A stretch of 64,000 bases of DNA, taken from the NCBI GenBank assembly GCA_963556145.1, contig OY744461.1, positions 7,388,891 through 7,452,890 of the forward strand, in the 5' to 3' direction. Position numbers and translations under genes: made by a program. Numbering within the stretch: position 1 is the first letter of the stretch; each line of letters begins with the position of its first letter. The notes under the pieces were generated by a model. The model was not told the origin of the DNA, searched no databases, and saw nothing but the letters and a program-made list of their open reading frames with translations. This DNA is from Hygrocybe punicea. Its lineage: Eukaryota > Basidiomycota > Agaricomycetes > Agaricales > Hygrophoraceae. Shown one piece after another: positions 33,395-48,802 of this stretch.

Positions 33395-36265
33395 CTAATC
33401 GATAATGTCAAAAACTGTTCTCATAACATGGTCTGCCTTTCTTCCCGTATGTTTGATGAATCCAAGATAGTCGAGCTCGTGCAATGCCCGAATAAACCGC
33501 CCTTGAACTTCCAACTTCCACTGGTCTTCATCCTCGTCACTTCCATCCTCGCCATCCTCTCCATCAAAGGGATCAGCCTGCTTTTGCTTCCCCTTCCCTT
33601 TTCCAGGAGAGGTTGACTTGTGAGGAGACCGACTTTCTTCTCTCCCTCTGCTCTTCATCTGCCGTCTCTGATCTTCTAGTGCCACCGCAAAGGATTCGAA
33701 CCAATCATACACGTTGATCAGCTTTCCGCTGTCCAAGTAACGCCTGAAGAGAATGCTGGTATCCGGGAGCTCCCACAACTCCGGATTCCCTGGGTCATTT
33801 GAAGGATCCGAGTACACGTAATCGAACGGATACAAAAGGCCGGACACGACGGACGCGCGAATCGATGGATTGATTAGCTGCAAGAGGAGAATAAAAAATG
33901 GCAACAAAACATTCAAGAATTAATGGGGCTAACCTCTGATGGGAAAGGGGATGAGCCAGTGTACCATATATCCCACAATTTGGTTTCTTCAAGACTTGCC
34001 CAGCACGCCCTGGCCAGGTGGTATTACTCAACAGTTGCACAGACTTTGGATACAAAATGTCGCTCACAACAAATACTCTCCAAGCCATTCCCCCAATTCC
34101 TCCGCCAGTTGACGAGAGGAGTGTGAACTATCATCATCTGCCAGCGCAGCCATCGAGGTTTCGATCCTAGACCTAACATCTTCCTCATCCCGGTGTGATG
34201 ACGTCTTCCAGAAGAAGGCACGCAGCTCGTCAAAAAACGTAGCCAATTGTGGCGCGGACAGCTTCCTATCCAATCCCAATATCAGTCTGCGCACATCACG
34301 GCCGAACCTTATGGACACACTTGACCATAGTCCCAAGGTATATCCCATCTCTCCCCAACTTTCCCTTCATTGAAGCGATCATCATCTCCGGCACAGTACG
34401 CTCAGAGGCCGCGCTTTTATACCCTTGCCGTAACATGAAACGTTGCACCGCCCTCATTAGCTGGAACGCTACTTTCATTTGCCTCGACCTACGCTTGTGC
34501 TCGTGGCGTGCTTCGTCGACTGAGTCAAGCAAGGCAGGGAGATCTTGGTTGAGCCATTCTGTTGCGTGATCGACAGGCGGTATGATTCCAGGATTGTGTA
34601 GTCGTGTCATTAAAGAATCTAAAAAGGCGAAGGATTCAGGCCGGGCGAGCTTGTCGAGGGCCAGATCGCGCCGAGCGGTGCCGAGCAGCGTGTCATGCGT
34701 AAATACAGTGAGGGGTTCTTGGAAATGCTTCATGTGCGCAAGCTGTTGTTATTCGCAACCCTATCAATGGTATTTTAGAAATATTGAAGTTGAACGAACC
34801 TGCAAGATTGTCATAACAGAGTCAACGGAAGGGCTATTCCGAGAAAAATGTTCTACAAGAAAGTTCAATGCGGTGGGCCCAAGTAGAATGTCTGGTTCGA
34901 AGTCGACATCGAAAAACGTCTGCATTCAAAGAGTTCGTCATGTACAGTACACTGACAGAGAAGTACACATACTTTCATCAACAGTTCTTCCAAGATGTCA
35001 TCTCCAGATGGAACGGTGAAGTCGCAGACGCGTAATAGTGCCAGGGTCGAACGTGGATATGCCATATGGAGGTAAGAGGGTGACGGGGGCGATGATAGGC
35101 ATAGGACGAAGACGAGGGGCAAGCGATGGATGTGAAGGCTAAGTGAAACAACAAAATCAGTCCTACCATTCACAGCTCCTCGTGCTGAACATGAAAACCT
35201 GCAGATATAGAACATGTCTTGCACCACCGTCGGATCGAACTGCTCAAAATCATACATCATTACTACCAGGCGTGGTAGAGCTTCGGGTTCCCCGTCTTGA
35301 AATCTCGTATCTCAATGGCCAAAAGGGGGCATACAGAATAGAATTACAATACCATGTGCCTCCCGGAAAACTTCGTACCAGGAATCAAGTAAATTGATGT
35401 CATAGCTGGCTAACGAAACTGTGGGTTTTCGTTTCACGTTTCCTGTTCCAAAGTAGGTATCAACATTGTGGAAACTTGTATATGTACCATTCACTAGTCT
35501 CACCGTTGCTGCCGTTGGAGGGTCTCTTCACGAAACCAGTTATTAATGCTTTCATTGTCAACATGACGCTAGTGCACTCTGTCGGATAGAGATGAGTTAC
35601 GATGGCATCAGGCTCGGAACCCTGAGAGAATAAATCGTCGTCGGAACTACTCTCTTCTAGAGGGGGGTCCAATTTGTTCAAAATCTCATTGAAAAGTGAC
35701 GGTCCTGCGGCTTGAGCTGTCCATATAGACATAATTAGAAGACGAATTGAAAACTCGAAATGACCAATATTGACCTGTCACAGATATTACAGGGAGCTCA
35801 ACATAAGGCAACCCTGGAAGAACGTTCGAGTACGCCCTGCGAACATCTTGCACGACAGCGTCTACTACTGGAGCTTGAAGTGTACTGACGATCGTCTAGC
35901 AAAACCAGTGAGTGAGTGAGTAAGTGAATGCAAAACAATGTATCCACGTTACCTGTACTCGGTCAAGGCACTTGTTCCAAGCCGTTCGGTACGCGTTCAT
36001 TCGTAATTCCAGACCGTCTGGCAAATCTCGCTCTTGGAATGGTGAATGTGAGAGTGGTTTTCTTGGTTCCTCAGTTTCACCATCGTCTGCCAGAAACACA
36101 TTGCGCTGTCAGCACAGTCATTTGTCCGAGATAACTAATATACTTTTGCTTGCTGGAGAAAATGGAATGTAGATGACTGTCTGTAGAGAATTGTCAGATA
36201 AAAAAAACCGATAAACCGCCGAAGCACACCTGATTGATGTCGTCAAGGTCGGGAACGGGGGACAT
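33395..36265 (-). CDS. ORC3: origin recognition complex subunit 3
   Basis: Thirteen exons (36265-36230, 36180-36144, 36086-35953, 35895-35775, 35716-35504, 35442-35353, 35310-35199, 35138-34973, 34919-34800, 34742-34360, 34307-34077, 34009-33934, 33877-33395) give 733 aa with all phases closing. Recognisable ORC3 blocks: FQERDLPDGLELRMNAYRTA near the N-terminus, VVMMYDFEQFDPTVVQDMF in the degenerate ATPase region, and the C-terminal winged helix ending ALHELDYLGFIKHTGRKADHV. A charged insert (KGKGKQKQ, EDGEDGSDEDED) interrupts the winged-helix region. ORC3 is part of the six-subunit complex that binds replication origins and helps load MCM2-7. It is transcribed divergently from MCM4. Confidence 0.92.
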
Positions 36266-36422
36266 GAGGTAAGTTGTACTGGCAGCTTGGTAGCAAAAGA
36301 GTTAGTCGCAGTGTGCAAATTGGCTGGTGGAACGAGAAAGCCTGCCCTAGAGTTCGTTAACGCCGCGACGCGACGCGATCCTGACTTCTTCCCTAACCAT
36401 CTCTTCCTTGAACCGCACAGTC
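36266..36422. promoter_or_regulatory. shared divergent promoter of ORC3 and MCM4
   Basis: Only 157 bp separate the two start codons. It contains GCGACGCGACGCGATC at 36365-36380, two overlapping ACGCGA words. These resemble the MCB/E2F-type core (ACGCG) through which MBF-like factors drive G1/S transcription in fungi. The regulatory reading is inference from motif and gene pair. Confidence 0.6.
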
Positions 36423-39761
<3,339 letters not shown>

Positions 39762-39921
39762 TGGTTGTTTTCATACAGTGTTTCAACGATTATTTTATCA
39801 GTTTACCAGCTGTTTGTTCCATTACGAATGTAAAAAGGCCGCCAATCGATAACCATGACTTGATATTGGCTCGTATTCAGTCAACCCAGCTTCATTGATG
39901 TCAGCGCAGAGTGCCGATAAC

Positions 39922-41600
39922 TTAAGAGGGGGGAATGCCCCCACGATTTCCACCCCGTCCCCGTCTTCTCCCCCGTTGACCTGTACCTCTTGCAGGGCCG
40001 CCATCCAGAGCTCCTCCCACCACAGGACTGGCTCTAGCTTCGTTTCCATCTCCAGGAGCGATTGTATGTGCAGGGTGTTGCTGTTCCTCTCGTTGCAAAA
40101 TAGTCAGGGGAGGGCCGTCTGTTCGCTGCAAGATGTTTGGTATCTTGATGGTCGGCTCCGCCAAATTCGGACGCACCGCACCTTCCCCGGAGATGTCCTC
40201 GTTCCGCCTTACATCACGTTCCTTGCCCTTTGATGTCCCCTTCTCTGTGGGAGCAGAATTACCGCCTTCCTTTTCTCTCTTCTCCTTTTCTCTTTCCCTT
40301 CTAGATTTTCGCTCACCGCTACTTGGTCCGACGGCAACACCAGCTCCACTTAAAGCGGCTTCAAATTGGCGGGATGCGGCTCCAATAACAGGGCGTGTTC
40401 TCCTAGAGGGTGCAGGTGCGGGTGCGGGCTGCTGACCATTTGGTGCCGTCACAACCGCGCCAGCAGATGGTGGAGCACTTGCATTAGGTTGAGCTGGAAC
40501 GGATGAGTTTGACGACCCTTTCGCAGACTGTTGGCGCGCATGTTGCTCCCGTAGAGCCCGAGGCGCCTTGGGAGTGGGAGGTTTAGGTATAGGACCCGTA
40601 CTTGATGGCCCGGCGGTCTTGGACGATCCGGCGGTAGTTGCCTGCGATTGAGCAGCGGCAGCCTTTTGCGCGGCGGCGGCTCTCTTTGCGGCTTTCTTAC
40701 TGATGTGGGGTGGTTCTGTTTGTTTTGGCAGGGCAGCCGTTGTTGCGGCGCCTTTCTTCTTCGACTCGTCCTTTTTTGAGACGTTGGGAGCTGAGGGTTG
40801 CTCCTTATAGTGAGCGTGATTGCGTAGAATGGTTTCCTTGTCTTTATGAGCAGCTTTTTCGGCTTTGAGGGCTTCGAGGAGTGGAGTAGTTTTTGGAAGA
40901 ACAGGATGTTGTGCTGCGGCGACTGTTACGGACAAGGTTACGGCAGATAGTAGTCCGTAACGGTAAAACTTACTTAATGCCTCCATAGATTGTAGCTCGG
41001 GATTAGCCGCTGGGGTGTTGAGAGACGCCAAAAAAGAAATATAATCTTCGTCTGGTAGGATGTCATTTCAGATAAATTATTTCAGAATACAACAAATGAG
41101 GCACCGTTTTCGATGGTAGCATTTCGAGCATCTGGTTTCTTCTTGTCGGTAGGGACCTTCTGGTACGGTGCAAACTCCACCACTGCCTGTGACTCCTTCC
41201 CTGATGAAATAATACAGAATCAGGCGTCTCACACGGGACACATAGAAACGGCGCACACCTGTTTTGTCTCTGAAAATATGGCCATCGAACTCTCGACTAA
41301 AGGACGCTAGTTGTTCCTCGCTCTTAAACGTGACGTACGCTCGTGATGGAACGTTTTCTTTGTTCAATCTATTGGAGGAGGAATGTTGCCTCGATGTGAT
41401 CTGGGAATCAAGCGTAACACCTACCGCTTCCGAAACTTTCCAGGGTAGAACATCCTCCACGACACCGCGTCGTCGGTGACCCATGGTTTTGCGCTGCTCC
41501 AAAAAACGTCTTCAGGAAGATTCGGAGGCAGTCTGCGTACCACTATTTTAAGACGTTCCGCCGTTGTCGAGGATTGGGAAACTCTCTTTTCCCTTTCCAT
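39922..41600 (-). CDS. UPF3: nonsense-mediated mRNA decay factor UPF3
   Basis: Exons 41600-41425, 41368-41259, 41200-41105, 41051-40974 and 40913-39922 close to 483 aa. The N-terminal SMG4/UPF3 domain reads KIVVRRLPPNLPEDVFW, then RAYVTFKSEEQLASFSREFDG, VVEFAPYQKVP and DYISFLASL. This RNP-fold domain binds UPF2. The long C-terminal part is Ala/Pro/Lys-rich and ends in an RG-rich tail (GQRGRRRGRGGNRGG), a possible RNA-binding extension. The intron after MEAL is 60 nt and in phase, so it reads through as open frame. Convergent with MCM4, 160 bp between stop codons. Confidence 0.88.
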
Positions 41601-42188
41601 CTGGTGGGGTTTTACTTGTCTTGTTTTTCGGTAAGGCTTGGTCTGTCCAACGATCCCGGGCCAATCAACACCACGGCGTGGTATAAACTTACTGTATGCC
41701 GCTATCGGCCGGCAAACCCCGGAAGGTTAAGAACCTAAACAATTTTCTTGCGTGAACTTTGTTTTCTGTTCTTTTTCTCGGTCTGGTGAGTCGATACGTT
41801 GCCCTCAGTAGCTGCAGCCTTCAATGGCTTTCGTATGATGAATACAAATTCACATATATATCAAGCTCAACAGTCTTATGGACCCATAATATTCCACTTG
41901 CTGATCGAACTTCTGCAATTCTGATCCTTTGCCTTCCTCGCACTCTGCTGTCGTTTGTCTCCCTTGCTTATTTGCTTCTTTTGCTTTAGATTTTGCACGA
42001 TGAGCTCGCCATGTCCTCCATTGGGCAACGAATCTTATTGGTCGCGTATTATGTGGAATGTTTTTCCAAGTAGTACATCGTTAAGCCTCACGGCTCATTG
42101 TACCCTACATTATCCTGAATACACACTGAATTACTACACCGCCTTCCGTACTGTAGATCGCTGGCCTGACCGACGATGTTCTATCCAA
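41601..42188. other. intergenic, no supported gene
   Basis: Promoter side of UPF3 and 3' side of SYF2. Short frames only; no repeats or RNA gene seen. Confidence 0.45.
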
Positions 42189-43425
42189 TCACAGCGCTGT
42201 ACCACGCTCGAAACTCGCCCGAATTTCTGCGGTATATTTGTCATAATATCTCGCAATCTAGATGAAGGCTTTCAATTCCAGCAGTACGAGCTTGCAAAAC
42301 GTTGCAACTGACCTTCTTGTTAAATACCCGATTGTGCTCATTGATGTACGTGATGTCGCCCTCATCCTCATTGGGCCGCTTACGGGAGAATTTACCCTTT
42401 TTGTCGATGCTAACATCGAAGATAAATACATAAAAATTAGGTCTGAGATGCAAGAGATGCCCACGTACTCGCGATTAATTTTGGAAACGACTCTGTCAAT
42501 GGCATCCTCCGTTGGTTTGTTGTCGGCATACAATAAACTATTCGCATCTCGGTATAGGCTTTCTGCTGCTAGCTGCTGCTGCTGAAGCGTAGGAACAACC
42601 TGTTTAGAACATGAGTGGGACCAACCAAGTGTGCGCCCAGAATAGATGTACCTGCATTGGCGGCGAGCCCGCTGTAGGGTTGAAATTGGTGACAGTAGAG
42701 GAGGCCGCTGGCCGGACAAGGGTACCCGGCGCTAAACCCATCGCAATCTCTTTCTGCCGATTATATGAGACCAGGTCCGGCTTGATGAGGTCAAGATCTT
42801 TCTTATACCGCCGGCGCGCTGCGTGTGCATCGTCTACAGCGAGACATGTCAGTAGATGTGAGTAAACGCCGATCGGCCTTGGAAAATGAACGCGCCATGA
42901 AACTCATAGTCCGCCCTCCTTGCCTTCCTTGCCTTCTTCTTCTCCCAGGCATCATTCTCTTCAATTGTCCATTCCCAATTCTTGGCCCGCTCCACATCTT
43001 CACCACGCTCTTCGGCATCTGCCTTCGACCGCAACACTTCGGCAAGTTTCCGCTGCTTCTCCAGACGGGCGGTTTCACGGACAGTCAGCTTTGCTTTGGC
43101 ACTTTCTTCGATGAGTGATGCACGGTTGGCAAGGGATGAAGTGCGCTGAAGAAAGGCAAATATCCGAGCAGCAAAAATAATAAGCACCATAAACGACACT
43201 GAAAGGTGTGCAAGAGAGATTGACCATCATTTTTCGTAATTTATCCATCTTGGCCTTTCGTTCTTCCATGGTCATTTTGGTTTCCAGTTCGTCTCCATCG
43301 CCCCGATTCCCAGTCGCATCGTCGGTAGTAGCGTCCACGTTCGCCTTTGTTTCTGCCTGGACTAATCGTGTGAATTCTGTTGTTTGAAGTGAGAGCTCGT
43401 CTGCGCCAGCCTGAACTGGTGGCAT
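42189..43425 (-). CDS. SYF2: pre-mRNA-splicing factor SYF2
   Basis: Six exons (43425-43225, 43145-42896, 42833-42652, 42599-42469, 42409-42313, 42257-42189) close to 309 aa. Typical SYF2 blocks are in order: ERGEDVERAKNWEWTIEENDAWEKK split over the domain, ARKARRADYEFH, RRYKKDLDLIKPDL, and the C-terminal NRDIDKKGKFSRKR, NRVFNKK, IARYYDKYTAEIRASFERG. SYF2 is a component of the Prp19/NineTeen-associated spliceosome. The intron after YEFH has a GC donor (GCGCGT at 42895), the only splice that restores the family sequence; all other introns are GT-AG. Confidence 0.9.
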
Positions 43426-44104
43426 CAGGCTCAAGCTCGGATTGGAGTAAAGAGTAAATGAGATTCCCACGCCCTATCCTCGTCAACGTAGCGGAACGCC
43501 TTCAAGCTTCAAGCTTGAATATCTGAATATTGACTCTGAATATCGACGCGTCATTGTCAACATTGTCAAGGTTAACGTGCAAGCATATAAATTCTAGCTT
43601 CAGGTCGAGCTTTGGGCTTCCGACAACGCCTCGAAATAACCAGACTTCAAGTTGTGTGCGCGAGCGTTTCTCTTTTATTCCATAATCCGAGCTCTCCCCG
43701 GTTCTCATTCATTCATCATTGTCCACTTATCCTTGCAGGGCTATTTGACCGATTTATCCTCTCGACATCTGGTGCTCATCAATGGCCATTCAACTGTCCG
43801 CTGTCCGGCGTCCCGCACAGGTTCCGTGGCCGTCAATTGGTCTTCGTCTCATCCCACAATTGTACCCTAATTGGCATATTTTAGGTGATTGTTGCCTCAT
43901 CTGCGGACCTCCGTAGAACCGCTTACCCTGGCATGATTTCGCTCACGTGAATTGCTCGACGTACTCCTCTTTTCGTGCCAGCTCTGACTTGCAGCTGGCG
44001 TCCCTCATCAACGATTTCCCTGTGCCAACCGGAGAGTTTACGCAAGCCGGGGGTCCATGCTTTTTTAGAGTTTCGGTCCTGCTTGCATCCGCCTTATTAT
44101 CTAG
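43426..44104. other. divergent upstream region of SYF2 and the kinase gene
   Basis: Contains a short direct repeat (TTCAAGCTTCAAGCTTGAATATC, broken here as TTCAAGC units) at about 43500-43545. Otherwise no feature that I can support. Confidence 0.4.
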
Positions 44105-47020
44105 ATGAATATCTTCGATTTCCTCCCGATCCCAGTCGATACCTTCGACTATTCCAACAGACACGACGAACTGACCTCCGAGAATTTCACTCAAATGGAA
44201 ACCACCTTCACGAATTTGCAAACGGGGTCTTGCTCCTCGCTGGCGTCTACGACCAAAGACTCCTCGAATATCAACTATTTACTGTCGTTCCCTCCTGTTC
44301 CGAAATTTGAAGATCCACGACTGTCTGGGTCTTCTGCAAGCACCGCCTCACCTTCAACTTCCCATCTTGAGGAAATTACAGTTGGCACCAACTGTAGCTC
44401 ATGGGAAGGTGTCTCAAAAGCTTCTGCGGATATGGAGTCATTCCACTCCATCAACCGATACGAGTCATTCTCTTCGAAATTTGCCTCTGATCCTAATGTG
44501 CACGCACAACATGGACGTCTAAATGCTGTCGCTTTCGCCGCCCAATCTTACCAGGACCTAGAGTCTCCCAAAATGCTAAATTCTGCCATATCAGTGCCAT
44601 ATAATGTTGAGCCTGTTGAGTTTTCTTTACCCTCAGGTTCATCGACCACATCTCCTCGGTTGACTGACCAACTTTACGTCAACGAGCCAACGTTGCCAAC
44701 TCGATTACTACACCGAGTCAATGCAGACTCCGTCGAGGGTTCTCAGCCGAGAAGAGAACACCCGGAAAATGCTTCTAACTCCATGGATCCTCCAACTATC
44801 TCGGCACACCTACCTACGACGATATCTAGTCTTTCACTGGACTCCCGCATCCACCTGGATCCAAACCACATCTCGTCCTACACCATCACCGGCACACAAA
44901 GTCGCAGGACGTACGGCCCAATCGTCCTTGCTCGTTTCGCGGGAGACCCAGATCGACAGTTGTGCTCGATGAAAATTGTGCCCAAAAAAGTGTTTCATGA
45001 ACAGAATGTGGAGAGGGAGCTGGATGTATTAAAATGGTTGGCTGAAATGGCTAGCAATGAGGAACACAGTTTGAAAAATCGGAACGATGGATCAAATTTT
45101 CTACAAAGAATGATGACAAGTTTCCACAACGACGACATGGTGTTTATCGTCTTGGTGAGTTTCTTTCACTTTTTCACCCACGATCCCATCCGAATATAAT
45201 GATCCTTTAGGACTATCACCCCGCACCGCTAACTCATCCTGAGATCGCTTCCCGTCTCCAACTCCAACTGCCCACCAGATTTGTCGACTCGACCTCTACC
45301 TTTGCTTCGTCTAGATCCATCGCGGCCAGACTTCGAGCAGTTCATCTCCTCGCTGCGGAGTTGGTTTTAGGCCTCCTTTTCCTCCACGAACATGGTATCG
45401 TGCATCAAGATATCAAGCCAGCCAATGTGATGATATCGACTGCCGGTCATGCAATAATTGGGGAATTTCGAGCTGCTAGCACGCTGCCACTGAACTCGTG
45501 TGACGACGAATCGCCGGTCCCTGGTTCCAGCTTGTCCTTGGGTGCGGCCGGCCCGATGACGTATAGTCCTATCGTGAGACTACCGACAGACGTTATAACG
45601 ATAAAGTCACTATACGCTGCTCCGGAGTTGTCTCAACCAACCAGCGATGGCCTGCTTGTGTATGACGAGCGGGTGGATTTCTGGAGTCTCGGTGTGCTCT
45701 TGCATGAAGTCGCTACAGGGTATTTGCCCTTCGAAACTGAAGGATACACCGGGGCATCAAAGAAGCTTGCGATTATGAAGAGTGTCGACGAAGGATGGGA
45801 CATGCATCTAGAGGACTTCGTGAGGCAGGCAAGTGATTTCACATGAATAGATGGGTTTTCTGGTCTTGAACGTCGATGCCCAGCTGCTGGTTGTTGACTA
45901 TCGTGCTCGGCTATGTGGTCCCGCCGTCAGGAATCAATCATTCTTCGATCAACTCACTGGAATATGGCATGACATTGCGTCGCTGAAGCATCCCCCACTC
46001 CCAAACCCTGCTTCAAGTCAAATGGAGGATGACATTTCGCTTTATCCCGATGATCAACTGACGGAGAGCAACCTTGATCTGGACTTGACCATGGTCCATG
46101 GATTAATCTTTGACGAAGAGCTCGACGGAAGAGACGGAAAAACCCTAGAGTTTCCTAAGAGAACGCTGAGCCCGATATCCCTTCAAAAGCGCAAGGCTCC
46201 AGTGCACAGCCAGCCAGCCTCCCCCTCAGTTAGGTCCAAACCCACTAGCCACCAGAATGCCGTACCGGACTACATTATTCCCTGGACAAACGAGCCACAT
46301 GTCAAATGTGAGGATTGTGTGTCAAGTATAGCCACCGAGAACGACAACAATCCGTCTCTTGAGGACAAATTTTGCGACTCTGGGCTGGTTATCGCAGAAG
46401 ATATCCCACCCTCTCATAAATTTCCAGGTCGACCCAATGACCTCGATGAACCTCATCCGTATGCTCATGGTTCCCCAAACTCTTCCCGTTCTTCTTCGAT
46501 TTCCACACCAAAGTCTCCTTTGATCTTGCCCGAGTCTGCGGACCCCGACATTGAACTGCTGTTAGCAGCCGAGACATATCGGCAATTGGAAGCACTGCTG
46601 TCTTCTGGGTCATATTTTACGGATCCTCCTCGTGACCAAGATAACACCGTCGTTGACGATATCGATGACGACAAGAACGTACCCTGGCGGCGAGATCGCA
46701 GCTCATCACATGTCTCTGCCATCTCCAGCGGGATTCACAGTACTACACACTCAGTGGTGGCGGATTCTGTTCTTGACTCCTGGCCCCCTCCGGGGCCTTC
46801 ACCGGAGTCGCCGAACCGCGAAGACGCGACAAAATGGAGTTTTGAAGATGAGATTACCGTGGCTGTGCTGGATGCTATGGATCAACGACCCCCGCATTTG
46901 GACCACGAGTTTGGACTCGGATCCTCTGGGGAAAGCCGAGACCAAAGTTCTCTGAAACGAACGAGCAAATCAATCAGGAGAACATTTGAACAATTCCGGA
47001 GAAAATTTGGATCACCTTGA
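44105..47020 (+). CDS. protein kinase-like protein with non-canonical DFG motif
   Basis: Exons 44105-45154, 45211-45828 and 45884-47020 give 934 aa. A ~260-aa Ser-rich N-terminus precedes the kinase domain: CSMKIVPKK (VAIK lysine), GIVHQDIKPANVM (catalytic loop, Asp and Asn kept), IIGEFRAAST where DFG should be, YAAPEL (APE), VDFWSLGVLLHEVATG and LLVVDYRARL (subdomain XI). The Mg-binding Asp of DFG is replaced by Gly. A ~330-aa acidic, Ser/Pro-rich tail follows. The second intron is GC-AG (donor GCAAGT at 45829) and is needed to join subdomain XI. Overall closest to AGC/Ser-Thr kinases; activity is doubtful. Confidence 0.8.
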
Positions 47021-47198
47021 GTGTGTTTGATCCATTTACGTGGCGGAACTTTCGTTTCTTCTTGCGAACTTCGTGGACTTGTAATTGTGATCATTTGCCT
47101 CTTGACCAGAGAGGACATTCTTTCGTTGCGTCTAAAACCCATGTTACGTCGTAAGGACATGTTTTGTGCTGTACCAAGTCGCTGTCACGCTTTCTCCG

Positions 47199-48487
47199 AT
47201 GCCCATGCGGATAGCCTCGTACAATATACGATACGATTCACTGCCAGATCCCATCACAGTGCAAGAATCTGTAGAATCACTTCCCGATCCACTCCAACAA
47301 CCTCGATTCTTGAGCAAGACCAAGGAACAACCATGGAGCTCCCGCAGAATTCAAATTGCTGAGATACTGCTGAGCAAAGATATCATATTGATAGGTTAAG
47401 AGAAAAACTTAGGCAAGGTAAAAACTGAAATTTCGACAGGCTTCCAGGAGGCACTCTGTAGGCAAGTCCAAGATCTGGCAGAACTTTTCGGAGAGGAGTG
47501 GTCTTGGGTAAGTACTAGTGAGAGTTTGAGCCAGTCGCTGCCGCTGACGCACGACTTGGCGGAAGGTGGGTGTAGGTCGCGATGATGGAGTGTCCGCTGG
47601 TGAATTCTGTCCAATATTCTTCAAGAAGTATCCAACATTGGCTATGTATTATGTCGCGATGTCCTGATCCGTGATAGATCCTCACTCACTCTCTTATCTC
47701 AAGACTCGTTCTGGCTCTCGTGCGTTGTCTGTCTGTCTGTGTTGTGCTTGCTAAAACCATTACTCCCTGATACTCAGGAACTCTCCGTTTCGCCCGTCCA
47801 AATTCCCGGGAGCGGGTTGCCTTAGAGTTTGCACCGTTGCACGGTTCTCTTCTATCTCCAAAGACACATCATCACCCTCAAAATATTTGACCTTGGCGAA
47901 CGCTCACCTGGATCATCGATCTGACGAACAGCGTCGTGTAGCAGCGTCTTTACTTCTTGCCAGGGCACGTTTTGAAGCTGTGACCACGAACAGTCCGGTT
48001 TTCGTCCTTGGCGACTTCAACAGGTTGGTGTGGGATCCACGAGACTAAAATATGGCGTCTTACCAACTTTCGCTAGTTCCCCGACAGGACAGAATTCTGG
48101 AGCATATAAAATTATCACAGGCGCTCTGTCCCCCGTTACTCTCGACCCCACATTTGCAGCGAGATATGCCGTGCCTGACAATAAATTGCCCGGTTTCAAG
48201 ATGCTTGACCTGCGGGGGCATACCCCACGTCGCAAGGTCTCGGGTAATTTTGCAACTTTCACGGGTTTCACTCCTTGTCAAGATACATCGAAGTGGGAAA
48301 GAGTGGACTTCATATTCGGTGGGAGCAATCTTGGTTGGTAAGTACAATCGTACAATCGAGACCATACGTTTAATACGGTTTTGGAATTGGCAGGTCATCG
48401 GATGGTTACGCTGTCACCACATCGCTCTCCGACGATGGTGTCCTGGCGAGTGACCATCGACCAGTTCTTGCCGACATTTCCATATAA
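47199..48487 (+). CDS. endonuclease/exonuclease/phosphatase (EEP) family protein
   Basis: Seven exons (47199-47394, 47440-47507, 47566-47627, 47678-47719, 47778-48023, 48077-48337, 48394-48487) close to 322 aa. Catalytic blocks of the DNase I-like fold are all present: ASYNIRYD, GFQEAL (metal-binding Glu), HLDHRSDEQR, LGDFNS and SDHRPVLADI at the end. These supply the His/Asp/Asn active site. The substrate could be DNA, a phosphoinositide or a nucleotide-linked phosphate; fungal homologues I recall are annotated only by family. No clear signal peptide in this model, though the true start could lie upstream. Confidence 0.85.
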
Positions 48488-48802
48488 CTTGCGCAAGTCA
48501 TTCACATCCCTGCCCATGCTAGAATAGCGGTGCGCTTCTGGCTTGTCTTGCCCGTGTATCTTCACATTTCTGCAATCGCCTTGACAGATAAATATGGTTT
48601 ATGAATTTCTATCTTTGTATGGGTTCTTCGGGTACTGGTTCGCAAACTGTGACATCATATTAATCACAAGTCTGCTAGTTGATCCGTAGAATGAGGTAGT
48701 ACATGTACGGTGGATGAATATAGTTTTGAACGCTGCCACTGGTAAGTTATGTCGAAGTGTGTGAAGTCTCGTACAACTCGCAAACTGATTATATGTGATG
48801 AA

